From Paraburkholderia monticola (GTDB lineage Bacteria > Pseudomonadota > Gammaproteobacteria > Burkholderiales > Burkholderiaceae), in NCBI RefSeq assembly GCF_001580545.1, contig NZ_LRBG01000031.1:186001-250000 (forward strand): a DNA stretch of 64,000 nucleotides. The letters run 5' to 3'. This document shows positions 18,083 through 27,092 of the stretch, piece by piece. Under the pieces are notes generated by a model that was given only the letters and a program-made list of their open reading frames with translations, searched no databases and was not told the DNA's origin. Both the position numbers and the translations under genes were made by a program. Position 1 is the first letter of the stretch. The number at the start of each line of letters is the position of its first letter.

Positions 18083-18902
18083 GGATCTGTCGCAGTAAAG
18101 CGGTCCGTTATGATGTACGGAATAAGATGAACGACAGAAACTTCGATGACGACGTTGAATCCCGCAGTGGCCCGAGTGCTCAAGCGCCTGCATTACCCGC
18201 TCGACGTGATCCTGATGTGCGTACGCTGGTACGCGGCCTATCCGCTAAGCCTGCGTCACATTGAAGAGATGGTCGCTGAGCGTGGCATCTGCGTTGATCA
18301 TTCGACGGTGCATCGCTGGGCGCTCAAGCTGTTGCCAGTGCTGGAGAATGCGTTTCGCCTGCGCAAGCGGCCAGTTGGCAAGAGCTGGCGAATGGACGAG
18401 ACGTACATTCGCGTCAAGGGTGAATGGCGGTATCTTTACCGGGCCGTCGACCGGGACGGCAACACCATTGACTTTCTGCTACGCGCCCATCGGGACAAGA
18501 CCGCTGCCCGGCGTTACTTTGAGACATCGATCGCCTCGAATGGCGCGCCCGAGACGGTGACCATCGACAAAAGCGGCGCCAATCTCGCCGCACTCGAAGC
18601 CATCAATGCCGATCGTCAAACGTCTATCAAGATCCGCCAGTCCAAATATCTCAAGAATCTTGTGGAGCAGGACCATCGCGCGATCAAGCGACGAACGAGG
18701 CCCATGCTGGGATTCAAAACTTTTCGCTGTGCCCGGATTCTTCTGGCCGGAATCGAGATTGTGCACATGATCGCCAAAGGCCAGATGAAATGTGCTCGCG
18801 GAGCCCATCCGTCCATCGCTGATCAATTCTACCAACTGGCAACATAAGCAGTATTTTGCATATCGATCAACTCTACTCCGCGAGCCTTACTGCGACAGAA
18901 CC
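18083..18902 (+). mobile_element. Complete IS6-family insertion sequence (820 bp)
   Basis: Bounded by terminal repeats GGATCTGTCGCAGTAA (18083-18098) and, inverted, GGTTCTGTCGCAGTAA (18887-18902), matching at 15 of 16 positions. One intact transposase gene lies between. The 8 bases on each side (ctaccaac and ccaaaatt) do not match, so there is no target duplication. That is expected if the copy arose by cointegrate resolution or later deletion. It has the opposite orientation to the truncated copy at 9898-10391, with left ends facing each other across 7.7 kb. Confidence 0.9.
18146..18847 (+). CDS. IS6-family DDE transposase
   Basis: 233 residues, full length for the family. N-terminal helix-turn-helix (SLRHIEEMVAERGICVDHST), first catalytic Asp in WRMDETYIRVKGEWRYLYRA, second Asp in VTIDKSGAN, and catalytic Glu in LVEQDHRAIKRRTRPMLGF. 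All catalytic residues are present, so it could be active and could also mobilise the nearby truncated copy's remaining end. Replicative IS6 transposition forms cointegrates and deletions, which fits the disordered surroundings. Confidence 0.95.
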   Translation: MTTLNPAVARVLKRLHYPLDVILMCVRWYAAYPLSLRHIEEMVAERGICVDHSTVHRWALKLLPVLENAFRLRKRPVGKSWRMDETYIRVKGEWRYLYRAVDRDGNTIDFLLRAHRDKTAARRYFETSIASNGAPETVTIDKSGANLAALEAINADRQTSIKIRQSKYLKNLVEQDHRAIKRRTRPMLGFKTFRCARILLAGIEIVHMIAKGQMKCARGAHPSIADQFYQLAT

Positions 18903-18918
18903 CCAAAATTCTTCCGCG

Positions 18919-19266
18919 CTAGCCGCCGGTGCACGCAACCGGCATGGCGCGCCCAACGGCCCACGACGTGCGGCCTTGCTCGATAATCAGCGTTTGGCGT
19001 CCGTTGGAAAACGTGGTCCCTGAGTTTCCGATCGAGGGAAGATCGACGGCGGCTGCTCCGTCAACGGAGACCGAGGCGCTTTCTCCCATCAAGCGCACAG
19101 CCAGGCGTGTCCCATCGCAGACGTAGCTGCTGACTGGATAGGGGTTGCCGACACCGATCGACGAACTCGGCGTCGTATGCTGGCAGGCCGCCAGTGTCCA
19201 TATGGAAAGCGCGCCAACGATTGAACAAAGAACGCGTTGCACCTTGCCTCTCACAACGTCCGCCAT
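18919..19266 (-). CDS. MliC-family lysozyme-inhibitor lipoprotein
   Basis: 115 residues starting MADVVRGKVQRVLCSIVGAL, with a lipobox ending LAAC so that the Cys becomes lipidated. The mature domain has the MliC layout: a first Cys in YVCDGTRLAVRL, the dGxxxxL strand (SVDGAAAVDLPSIG), FSNGRQTLIIEQGRTSWAVG and a closing Cys in PVACTGG. Predicted outer-membrane or periplasmic lipoprotein that protects peptidoglycan from c-type lysozyme. The upstream frame to 19407 lacks signal-peptide character, so I start at the internal Met. No strong ribosome site is visible. Confidence 0.75.
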   Translation of the reverse strand: MADVVRGKVQRVLCSIVGALSIWTLAACQHTTPSSSIGVGNPYPVSSYVCDGTRLAVRLMGESASVSVDGAAAVDLPSIGNSGTTFSNGRQTLIIEQGRTSWAVGRAMPVACTGG

Positions 19267-19705
19267 GTCGTTCGGCAGGGTAATGCTTATTTGCTGCGTG
19301 GTTCGCACGATGGGCTCCTTGATGTCGATAGGATTGAACCCTACTCTCTTGGGCGACCATCGTCCAGCCAAGCCACGCTGCACGGCATTTAGAGAACCGT
19401 ATCCCAAGCACGGCGTTCAGCGTATTGCCGGCAGCGATCTCGCTGGAGTCCATGCGAGGAATGTGAAGTGAACCTCGTTGCTGGGCGCAACACAACGCCA
19501 CATGTAACAAGAAGCACCGCTTGGGGAACGCAGAGGCATCCTGAATCGGGCCCAACGCGGACGTTCGAAAAAAGCACCAGGTGTCCGCTTTTGGGTCCAA
19601 GAAAATCCGGTCGCTAGATCACAGCACGGTCTTTTGCAATCCGGGCGATACCCGTCCGCGCAGCTCGGATCCGGTTACAAACGTGCCAATTAACCACGTC
19701 ATTGA
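19267..19705. other. Gene-free stretch before the intact recombinase
   Basis: About 440 bases with only unconvincing short frames on both strands. It ends at the dif-like palindrome at 19706. I see no RNA gene or transposon end here. Confidence 0.4.
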
Positions 19706-19721
19706 GATAAGTTTTCTTATC
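19706..19721 (+). promoter_or_regulatory. dif-like palindrome upstream of the intact recombinase
   Basis: GATAA-GTTTTC-TTATC, the same half-sites and 6-bp spacing as the site at 12675-12690, also 34 bp from the ATG. Downstream a further stretch (ATTTCAG.GTTAAACT) is roughly shared by the two leaders. Candidate core recombination site or recombinase operator. Confidence 0.55.
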
Positions 19722-19755
19722 ATAAGGCGTCGATTTCAGCGTTAAACTCGCGCTC

Positions 19756-21495
19756 ATGAAAACACGCGATACCTCCGTACCGTCAATGCCCGACTCCACT
19801 CCCGCGGGCCTGCCCAACGCCGACGAACTCGCCGTGCTGCGCGCGTGGTATGCCGGCCTGCCGGTGCGGCAGGCGGTGGCGCGCTACCTGCCCACGGCAT
19901 TGGGTGACGGTAAATCCGCACGCGGCGTGCTCGGCAAGATCCGTCGGAAGGTGCTCGCGGCAGCGCGGGCGATCCATCGCGACGATCTCGCCGCCCTGCT
20001 CGACCATCCCGCCGACGAACGCGAACAGCACGCCAAAACGGTTGCACACGCGATCGAGGTCCTGCGCACGGCACGACCGGCCGAGCCGCGGATTGCCGAC
20101 GACATCGCGCAATGGCTCGCCCCTCGTGCGGTCCGCGTGCTGCGCGCGCACGGCATCGCGACACTGGCCGATCTGACCGTGCGGATTCCGCGGCGGCGTC
20201 AGTGGTGGAAAGCGGTGCCAGGTCTCGGATCGGCGAGCGCGCGTGTCATCGAACAGTTTTTCGCCGCGTGGCCCGCCCTCACGGAAAAAGCCCGAGCGCT
20301 CATCGTGGCGAGCCCGCGCAACGACATCGTGCCGTGGGAATCGCTGAAGCTGCCTCACGAAGTCGACGGGACCAGCGGCACGTTTCGTGCGCCACACGCA
20401 AGCTGCACGCTGGACGCATCGAATGACTATGAGGCCGTACAGACCTGGCTTGCGCTGCAGGAGTCGCCCGCCACGCAGCGCACTTACCGCAAGGAGGCCG
20501 AGCGCCTGATCCTGTGGGCGATCGTCGAGCGCGGCCGCGCGCTGTCATCGCTGACGACCGAGGACGCCATCGCCTATCGTGCCTTCCTGCGGCATCCGTC
20601 GCCACACGGACGCTGGATCGGCCAGGTGCGCCCACGCACCTCGCCCGAATGGCGGCCGTTCACTGGCAGCCTGTCCGCGCGTTCGATGGCACATGCGCTC
20701 TCCATTCTCGGCGCTCTGTTCCGCTGGCTGATCGAGCAGCGCTATGTGCTCGCCAATCCATTCGCGGGTGTGAAGGTGCGTGGTGGCAATAGCACATCGA
20801 CGCTCGATGCCTCGCATGCGTTCACCGAAGGCGAATGGGCACTCGTGCGCACGATCGCCGATGGGCTCGAATGGTCGCTTGGCTGGACCGCTCCCGCCGC
20901 GCAGCGTCTACGCTTCCTGCTCGATTTTGGCTACGCAACAGGACTGCGAGCAAGCGAGCTGGTCGGCGCGACGCTTGGACACGTGGAAACCGACGCGCGC
21001 GGTGAACACTGGCTGCGCGTCACGGGTAAAGGAAAAAAGCTCGCGCGCGTCGCACTGCCCCCGCTTGCCTGGGAGGCTCTCGCGCGTTACCTGGCCGAAC
21101 GCGGGCTGCCGGTCACGCAGACCCTCTGGCGCCCGGAAAAGCCGGTCATCGGCAGCCTCGAAGCCGACAGCGGCGCGGCCATCAGCAGCGTGCGCCTGTG
21201 GGGCGTGCTGCGCCGCTTCTTCCTGCTCGCGGCGGACACCATCGAAGCTGACCACGCGCCCCTCGCAGAGAAACTGCGCCGCGCGAGCCCGCACTGGATG
21301 CGGCACACGCACGCGACGCACGCGCTCGGTCGCGGTGCCGAGTTGACCACCGTGCGCGACAACCTCCGTCATGCCTCGGTCTCCACGACCTCCCTCTATC
21401 TGCACAGCGACGAGGTGAAGCGGGCGCGGCAGATCGGGGACGCTTTTGGTACGCGCAATGAGGTCGTGCGCGGCACGCATCGACGCGACGTGTGA
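19756..21495 (+). CDS. Tyrosine-family site-specific recombinase (intact)
   Basis: 579 residues. A long N-terminal region with a helix-hairpin-type segment (LADLTVRIPRRRQWWKAVPG) precedes a core-binding domain (DASNDYEAVQTWLALQESPA). The catalytic domain follows with Arg I in GLRASELVGATLG, the HxxR box in HWMRHTHATH, His/Trp III in LRHASVSTTS and the nucleophile Tyr in SLYLH. All catalytic residues are intact, so activity is plausible. Typical phage integrases are shorter (300-400 residues); this long type is seen in Burkholderiales accessory DNA. It is the functional sister of the pseudogene at 11002-12640 and lies in opposite orientation to it. Confidence 0.9.
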   Translation: MKTRDTSVPSMPDSTPAGLPNADELAVLRAWYAGLPVRQAVARYLPTALGDGKSARGVLGKIRRKVLAAARAIHRDDLAALLDHPADEREQHAKTVAHAIEVLRTARPAEPRIADDIAQWLAPRAVRVLRAHGIATLADLTVRIPRRRQWWKAVPGLGSASARVIEQFFAAWPALTEKARALIVASPRNDIVPWESLKLPHEVDGTSGTFRAPHASCTLDASNDYEAVQTWLALQESPATQRTYRKEAERLILWAIVERGRALSSLTTEDAIAYRAFLRHPSPHGRWIGQVRPRTSPEWRPFTGSLSARSMAHALSILGALFRWLIEQRYVLANPFAGVKVRGGNSTSTLDASHAFTEGEWALVRTIADGLEWSLGWTAPAAQRLRFLLDFGYATGLRASELVGATLGHVETDARGEHWLRVTGKGKKLARVALPPLAWEALARYLAERGLPVTQTLWRPEKPVIGSLEADSGAAISSVRLWGVLRRFFLLAADTIEADHAPLAEKLRRASPHWMRHTHATHALGRGAELTTVRDNLRHASVSTTSLYLHSDEVKRARQIGDAFGTRNEVVRGTHRRDV

Positions 21496-21858
21496 AACCG
21501 ACGAACCGACCCTCGCCAACCCTTGACCGTGAATCGCTATCGAACCCGACGCCGATGTGTTCTTTCACGGGCTCGCCGCGATTGCTGCGGGTGATGGACT
21601 ATTCATCGACTACGGCCATTACCGTCGATGGCGAGGTCGCCGAAGACGTGCGCGCCCAGTACCCCTGTCGTTTTGCCGCTTCGGCCTACAGGCAGCCAAT
21701 GCCGAGAGCCGGTCAGTCGTAGCGACCACGTCCCTCTTCTTCGCCTTGAGGCGCGCCGCAACGCCTGAAGCGTTCGAGGCAAGTCCCCGGCCCTGACAAA
21801 TCCTCCTACTCGCCCAAAGTTTTCATATAACATGCAAACCTGATAACTGGAAAAATAG
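21496..21858. other. Gene-free stretch between recombinase and GntR gene
   Basis: About 360 bases. Short frames on both strands (for example GTWSLRLTGSRHWLPVGRSG on the minus strand) have some protein-like character but no start or family, and may be remnants at the island border. The last 60 bases are AT-rich (TTTTCATATAACATG) and likely hold the regulator's promoter. Confidence 0.35.
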
Positions 21859-22632
21859 ATGCTTAAATCGATGACGCTGACCCAGCAGGTCGCGCAGCAG
21901 ATGACAGACGAAATCCGCAACGGCCTCTATCCGGTCGGCGCCAGGCTGCCTTCCGGCAAGGAACTGGCCGCGCGCTTCGGCGTGAGCCAGGCCGTGATCC
22001 GCGAAGTCACGGAGCGCCTGCGCTCGCAGGGGCTCATCGATAGCCGGCAGGGGTCGGGCTGCACCGTGAAGGCGCGCACGGAGGCCGGCGGCTTCCGCGT
22101 GCCCGTCGCCGCAGGCGAAGATCACGCGAGTCTCGCGAGCATCTACGAACTGCGGCTCGATCTGGAAGGCGCGGCGGCGGCACTCGCGGCCGTGCGTCGG
22201 ACGGAGGCGGACATCGCGGCGCTGGCGGCGATCCTGAGATCGCTCGACGACAAGCTCTATGCACCCGACGAAGCGGTCGAACTCGATATCGCCTTTCACG
22301 TCGCGATCGCCAAGGCGACCCACAACCGCTACTACGTCGATCTGCTCCAGTACCTCAATCTCCAGATCCGCCGGGCCGTGCGTACGGCGCGCACGCATTC
22401 GCTTTCCCTTGAGCGGCTGACCGACGACGCGCAGCACGAACACTTGCGCGTTTTCGAAGCGATCCGGGCCGGCGACCCGCTGGCGGCCCGCGCCGCCGCG
22501 ATGGCGCATCTGCGCTGTGCCACCGCCCGGCTCAACCTGTCGATTCCCGGACGCGATGCGCTGAGCGACGCCGCCGCCCCGGTCGCAACAACCGCAACAA
22601 CCGCAACCGCGAAAAAAGCCAAGGCCAAATGA
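21859..22632 (+). CDS. GntR-family regulator, FadR/FCD subfamily
   Basis: 257 residues. N-terminal winged helix-turn-helix (RLPSGKELAARFGVSQAVIREVTERL) and a C-terminal all-helical FCD ligand domain with the metal-type His residues in LDIAFHVAIAKATHN and DAQHEHLRVFEAI. The C-terminus ends in a low-complexity Thr/Ala/Lys tail (TTATTATAKKAKAK) encoded by a small ACAACCGCA repeat. It overlaps the next gene by four bases (ATGA), so it is co-transcribed with the FAD oxidoreductase it probably controls. FCD regulators commonly sense lactate, glycolate or other organic acids. Confidence 0.9.
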   Translation: MLKSMTLTQQVAQQMTDEIRNGLYPVGARLPSGKELAARFGVSQAVIREVTERLRSQGLIDSRQGSGCTVKARTEAGGFRVPVAAGEDHASLASIYELRLDLEGAAAALAAVRRTEADIAALAAILRSLDDKLYAPDEAVELDIAFHVAIAKATHNRYYVDLLQYLNLQIRRAVRTARTHSLSLERLTDDAQHEHLRVFEAIRAGDPLAARAAAMAHLRCATARLNLSIPGRDALSDAAAPVATTATTATAKKAKAK

Positions 22633-24041
22633 ACAACAGCGCTTTCTCCCAAAGTCTGCTCGACAAGCTCGGGCCCGAGGCCGTCATCACGACGCCCGCC
22701 GACATCGCCCCTTGGCTCAGCGACTTCCGCGGCATGTACAAAGGTCAGGCCCAGGCCGTCGTGCGGCCAAACACTACAGACGACGTCGCGACCTGTATCG
22801 CGCTGTGCGCCGACGCGCGGGTGCCGGTCGTGCCGCGCGGCGGCAATACGGGCCTGTGCGGCGGCGCCACGCCGGATACCCGGTCGGACAACGTGATCCT
22901 GAGCCTCGACCGTATGCACGCGATCCGCAGCATCGACACGATCGGCAACACGCTCGTCGCCGAAGCGGGCTGTATTCTCGGCAATCTGCGCCGCGCTGCG
23001 GCCGATGTGCATCGCCTGCTGCCGTTGAGCCTCGCGGCCGAGGATTCATGCCAGCTCGGGGGCAACCTGTCGACCAATGCGGGCGGCGTCAACGTCGTGC
23101 GCTATGGGATGACGCGGGAGCTCGTGCTCGGTCTCGAAGCGGTCCTGCCCAATGGCGAGATCTTTCACGGGCTGCACACGCTGCGCAAGGACAACACCGG
23201 CTACGATCTCAAGCAGTTGCTGATCGGCGCCGAGGGCACGCTCGGTGTCATCACCGCGGCGGCGTTGCGGCTGTATTCCCGTAACGACGTGCGCGTGATC
23301 GTGTTGGCTGCGGTGGATTCGCCGCAACAGGCACTTCATCTCTTCGAACTACTGTTCGAGCGCTCGGGGCCGCGCATGCAGGCCTTCGAGTTTTTCACGG
23401 CCGAATGCGTCGACATGGTGCTGGCGCAAACCGACGGCCTACGCCAGCCGTTCGCCGACCGCCACCCCGGCTACGTGCTCATCGAACTTGCCGATACAGT
23501 CGACGAAGCCTCGTTGCGCACGCTCGTGGAGACCGTCATCGGTGAAGCGCTCGAACGTGAGTTGTGCGCCGATGCGGCGGTGTCTGAATCGATTGCGCAG
23601 GTCAACAGCATGTGGCGCTTGCGTGAGGAAATATCCGAGGCGCAGCGCGCGGATGGCCCGCACCTCAAGCACGACGTGTCGCTGCCGATCGCGTCGATTC
23701 CTGCCTTCATGGCATCGGTCGGCGAACGGATCGTCAAGCAGCAAGAAGGCATCCGGCAGATCGTGTTCGGCCATTTCGGCGACGGCAACCTGCACTACAA
23801 CCTGTCGCGTCCGCTCGGCGCGCCGCGAGATTTTTTTGCCGAACACGGCGCGCGCCTGACCGCCGAAGTGCTCGATGAAGTCATGCGCTATGGCGGTAGC
23901 ATCAGTGCCGAACATGGCATCGGGCAACTGAAGCGCGAATACTTCAGCCGCTACAAGGACCCGCTCGACATCCGCCTCATGCGCGAGATCCGCAAGTGCT
24001 TCGATCCACACGGAATCATGAATCCGGGCAAGATCTTCTAA
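22629..24041 (+). CDS. GlcD/D-2-hydroxyacid dehydrogenase-type FAD oxidoreductase
   Basis: 470 residues. Vanillyl-alcohol-oxidase-fold FAD domain (VVPRGGNTGLCGGATPDTRS; EDSCQLGGNLSTNAGGVN; LIGAEGTLGVITAA) followed by the FAD-oxidase C-terminal domain with VFGHFGDGNLHYNLS and SAEHGIGQLKREYFSRYK. These are the marks of D-lactate, glycolate or D-2-hydroxyglutarate dehydrogenases. Predicted to oxidise a D-2-hydroxyacid and pass electrons to an acceptor other than O2. Paired with an overlapping GntR regulator and convergent with an operon containing a NAD-dependent D-2-hydroxyacid dehydrogenase. Substrate not determined. Confidence 0.9.
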   Translation: MNNSAFSQSLLDKLGPEAVITTPADIAPWLSDFRGMYKGQAQAVVRPNTTDDVATCIALCADARVPVVPRGGNTGLCGGATPDTRSDNVILSLDRMHAIRSIDTIGNTLVAEAGCILGNLRRAAADVHRLLPLSLAAEDSCQLGGNLSTNAGGVNVVRYGMTRELVLGLEAVLPNGEIFHGLHTLRKDNTGYDLKQLLIGAEGTLGVITAAALRLYSRNDVRVIVLAAVDSPQQALHLFELLFERSGPRMQAFEFFTAECVDMVLAQTDGLRQPFADRHPGYVLIELADTVDEASLRTLVETVIGEALERELCADAAVSESIAQVNSMWRLREEISEAQRADGPHLKHDVSLPIASIPAFMASVGERIVKQQEGIRQIVFGHFGDGNLHYNLSRPLGAPRDFFAEHGARLTAEVLDEVMRYGGSISAEHGIGQLKREYFSRYKDPLDIRLMREIRKCFDPHGIMNPGKIF

Positions 24042-24058
24042 GGTCTTGCAGACCTTTT
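24040..24058 (+). terminator. Probable intrinsic terminator after the FAD oxidoreductase
   Basis: AAGGTCT-TGC-AGACCTT forms a 7-bp stem with a 3-base loop and runs into TT, overlapping the stop codon. It lies between two convergent genes. The U-tract is short, so efficiency is uncertain. Confidence 0.45.
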
Positions 24059-24094
24059 CCCGACGTGGGCCGCACATTGAAACGCCGCTGACGC

Positions 24095-25153
24095 TCAGTT
24101 CGGCGTCACGCCCGTTTGCTTGAAGAGGCTCCGCCACTCGGCCGACTCGGTGGCGATACGGCGCGCGGCGGCTTCACCCGTGCTGCTGACCGGAACGAAG
24201 CCGATCTGCTCGAAGCGGCTTTGCACCTCAGGCTCATTGAGCGCGCTCACGATCGCCGCATGCAAACGCTCGACGATCGGCGCCGGTGTCGACGTGGGCA
24301 CGAACACCGCGTTCCATGTCGTGAATTCGTAGCCGGCCACGCCCGATTCGGCGACGGTCGGCACGTCGGGAAGCCGCTTCGCGCGCGCCTTGCTCGTCAC
24401 CGCGAGTGCACGCAGCTTGCCCGCGTCGACATGCGCGGCGACGTCGGTGACGCCGCTGAATTCGAGGTCGGCAAAACCGCTCAGCACGGCCATCGTGTCT
24501 TCCCCTCCGCCCTTGTACGGCACGTCGAGAAAGCGCACGCCCGCACGCGCCGAGAATTCCATGCCGGCCAGCGCGACAGGGCTGCCCGAGCCCGCCGTCG
24601 CGTTGGTCAGCTTGCCGGGATTCTTCTGCGCGTAGACGATCAGTTCCTGCACCGAGTGGATCGGCAGCGACGGCCGCACCGCGAGCACATAGGTCTGCTC
24701 GGACAACGTGCTGACGGGCTTCAGATCCTTCAAGTCGTAGCCGATGTCGCGATACATCAGTGGATTGGTCTCGAAGAAGGTATTCGAGCCAAGCAGGATC
24801 GTATAGCCGTCACCGCGCGACTTCGCGACATAGGCGGCCGCGATGTTGCCACCGGCACCCGGCTGCGCCTGCACGATGACGGGCTGGCCGAGATACTTGC
24901 CAAGCGCCTGCGCGAGAATGCGCCCCTGCGCTTCGCTCGATCCACCGGGGAACGCGATGATCAGGCGGATCGGCGCGTCGGGATAAGCGGCCTGCGCGAC
25001 CGGCGCCCAGTTCATTAGCACGGCCGTGGCGATCGTCGTCGCGATCGGCAACGCGCGCGACGCAACGGTTCTCACGATCCAGTCTCGCAGACCGGCCAGC
25101 TTGCCGCGTGACCCACGCGCACCGTGCATCATCAGGCTCGTCGAGTCGCTCAT
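24095..25153 (-). CDS. Bug-family periplasmic receptor (tripartite tricarboxylate type)
   Basis: 352 residues. Bug (TctC) receptors bind organic acids, amides or related small anions in the periplasm and feed TctAB permeases. A long N-terminal extension precedes the signal helix (LPIATTIATAVLMNWAPVAQ); a shorter start is possible. The mature protein shows YPDAPIRLIIAFPGG, the pocket loop GGSSEAQGRIL (canonical Bugs have an Asp-containing PGGxxD loop), QPGAGGNIAAAYVAKS, TFFETNPLMYRDIGY and VPYKGGGEDTMAVLSG. Last gene of a five-gene operon, overlapping the hydrolase gene by four bases. No permease is in this operon. Confidence 0.9.
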   Translation of the reverse strand: MSDSTSLMMHGARGSRGKLAGLRDWIVRTVASRALPIATTIATAVLMNWAPVAQAAYPDAPIRLIIAFPGGSSEAQGRILAQALGKYLGQPVIVQAQPGAGGNIAAAYVAKSRGDGYTILLGSNTFFETNPLMYRDIGYDLKDLKPVSTLSEQTYVLAVRPSLPIHSVQELIVYAQKNPGKLTNATAGSGSPVALAGMEFSARAGVRFLDVPYKGGGEDTMAVLSGFADLEFSGVTDVAAHVDAGKLRALAVTSKARAKRLPDVPTVAESGVAGYEFTTWNAVFVPTSTPAPIVERLHAAIVSALNEPEVQSRFEQIGFVPVSSTGEAAARRIATESAEWRSLFKQTGVTPN

Positions 25154-26025
25154 GGCGCGGCCAGTTCGTAACCAGGCGAGCGGGGTCGCTCCATGATCCG
25201 GCCCACCGACGGCGTGGGGAAATGCGACGTGCAGCAGAGCGTGTCGCGATCGGCCAGGTTAGCGAGAAAATCACGCCGCGTCGCCACGGCCCGATCGGCA
25301 TCGTAGTCGCGCCACATCCGCAACTCGGGATGCCGCAACTGCAGCGGCGAATGAATCAGGTCGCCCGTCACGATGGCCGCATCGCGGCTGCGTCCGAGCG
25401 CGATCGCGACGTGATCGATCGTGTGCCCTGGCGTCGGCACGAGACGGACGTGTTCGCAGCACGCATGCGTATTCGTCACCAGTTCGGCGCGGCCGGCCGC
25501 GACGATCGGCAGCACGCTATCGACGAGGTGCGCGACCGGCTCGCGAGCATTCTGCTCGGTCCAGTACGCCAGTTCCTTCTTCGAGAACACATAGCGCGCA
25601 TTCGGGAAGGTCGGGACCCAGCGACCGTCCTCCAGCCGCGTATTCCAGCCGACGTGATCGACGTGCATATGCGTGCACATGACGAAGTCGATATCGCGGA
25701 CGCTGAGACCCGTACGCGCAAGTCCGCTCAGATAGGCGTCGTCGTGTTTTCGATGCCAGTGCGGCCGCGACTCGCGCTCCTTATCATTGCCGACGCAGGT
25801 ATCGATGAGCACGTTAAAGCGTGGCGTGCGGATCAGGTACGACTGGAAGCACAGCACGATGCGATCGTCCTCCGACAGCGCACCGAGCGATTGCAGCCAC
25901 GCACGGTTTTCGGCCAGCACGTCCGGGGTCAGGTTCGGAAACATCGACGTGACGGGCACCATGGCCGCCTGGTATTCGACGATGCGATGAATCGTCATGT
26001 CGTCGATGCGGAAAATCGTGTTCAT
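25150..26025 (-). CDS. Metallo-beta-lactamase-fold hydrolase
   Basis: 291 residues, no signal peptide, so cytosolic. Metal ligands are visible as THMHVDHVGW (HxHxDH), TPGHTIDH, VTGDLIHS and CTSHFPTP. A segment before the first motif (CVGNDKERESRPHWHRKHDD) is typical of the lactonase/hydrolase-like subgroup rather than beta-lactamases. It is fourth in the operon, between the D-2-hydroxyacid dehydrogenase and the Bug receptor. Ring-opening of a lactone or hydrolysis of an ester in the same pathway is a plausible role; the substrate is unknown. Confidence 0.88.
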   Translation of the reverse strand: MNTIFRIDDMTIHRIVEYQAAMVPVTSMFPNLTPDVLAENRAWLQSLGALSEDDRIVLCFQSYLIRTPRFNVLIDTCVGNDKERESRPHWHRKHDDAYLSGLARTGLSVRDIDFVMCTHMHVDHVGWNTRLEDGRWVPTFPNARYVFSKKELAYWTEQNAREPVAHLVDSVLPIVAAGRAELVTNTHACCEHVRLVPTPGHTIDHVAIALGRSRDAAIVTGDLIHSPLQLRHPELRMWRDYDADRAVATRRDFLANLADRDTLCCTSHFPTPSVGRIMERPRSPGYELAAP

Positions 26026-26043
26026 GATTCCTCGCTTGCCTCT

Positions 26044-27024
26044 CTAGTTGACCTGCGTGAGCGGCGGCAGTCCGGCAAGATGACGTGTCGCGTTGTCGAT
26101 GAAGCGCACCACGGATGCATGAATCGCCTGCGGCGAGATGCCACCGACATGCGGCGTCAGCACCACGTTCTCGAACTCGAACAGCTCCGACGGCGGGGTC
26201 GGCTCGCCTTCATACACGTCGAGCGCCGCGTTGTAGAGACGGCCTTCGCGCAACGCGCGCGCCACCGCGGCCGTATCGACGACCCCGCCGCGCGCGACGT
26301 TCACGAGTATCCCTTCGGGGCCGAGCGCATCGAGCACCGTCTCGTCGACCATGTGGTAAGTCGCCGTGCCGCCGGGCACCGCCACCATCAGGAAGTCGCA
26401 CCAGGCGGCCATGCTGAGCAGACTGTCGAAGTAGCGGTACGTCACGTCGGTTCGCGGCGTACGGTTGAAATAGCCGATTTCGAGGTCGAAGCCGAGGCCG
26501 CGCTTCGCAATCTTGCGGCCGATCGCACCAAGCCCGAAAATCCCCATGCGCCGTCCCGACACGTGTGGCGGACGTGGAATATCGTCGCGCCAGATACCGT
26601 CGCGGCATTGGCGATTGAGCTTCGGCACGCCGCGCACGGCGGCCAGCAGAATGGCCAGCGCATGATCGGCGACGCAATCGTCGTTCGTATTGGCCGCGTT
26701 GCAAACCACGACGCCGCGCTCGCGCGCATACGCAAGCGGCACGTTCTCGTGACCGACACCAAGCGTGCAGACAATGCGCAGATTCGGCATCGCATCGATC
26801 TCCTGCATCGTGATGCCGTTCGTGCCATTGGTGAGTACGACTTGTATATCGTTGCCGCGCGAGGCGATCTGACGCGCACCGTTCGAGCGGTCCGCACCGA
26901 GACCGGCATTGGGCGCATAGATCAGCTCGAAAGACCGACTCACCAGCTCGCGATGCGCCTCCGTAATGAACACGAGAACGAGAGCAACCGCGAGCGTGCG
27001 CGATTCAGAAGTGGCGTCGTTCAT
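26044..27024 (-). CDS. NAD(P)-dependent D-2-hydroxyacid dehydrogenase
   Basis: 326 residues from the Met of MNDATSESRT; a TTG five codons upstream is an alternative. The Rossmann motif is GIFGLGAIGRKIAKRG. The catalytic residues appear as Arg in VNVARGGVVDT, Glu in YEGEPTPPSE and His in LTPHVGGIS. It most resembles glyoxylate/hydroxypyruvate or 2-ketogluconate reductases. Predicted to interconvert a 2-keto acid and a D-2-hydroxyacid. Third gene of the operon; the FAD enzyme across the convergent border could run the oxidative half of a hydroxyacid/keto-acid couple. Confidence 0.9.
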   Translation of the reverse strand: MNDATSESRTLAVALVLVFITEAHRELVSRSFELIYAPNAGLGADRSNGARQIASRGNDIQVVLTNGTNGITMQEIDAMPNLRIVCTLGVGHENVPLAYARERGVVVCNAANTNDDCVADHALAILLAAVRGVPKLNRQCRDGIWRDDIPRPPHVSGRRMGIFGLGAIGRKIAKRGLGFDLEIGYFNRTPRTDVTYRYFDSLLSMAAWCDFLMVAVPGGTATYHMVDETVLDALGPEGILVNVARGGVVDTAAVARALREGRLYNAALDVYEGEPTPPSELFEFENVVLTPHVGGISPQAIHASVVRFIDNATRHLAGLPPLTQVN

Positions 27025-27092
27025 AGGACGGTTTTTCAAAGCCTGCGGTTGAACATGCGACGAAATCTCCGGCGACGCGTCCCGGACCAGCC

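Noticed and set aside
18075..18910. 8-bp target duplication around the complete IS6 element
   Set aside because: The flanking octamers ctaccaac and ccaaaatt do not match, so no duplication can be claimed.
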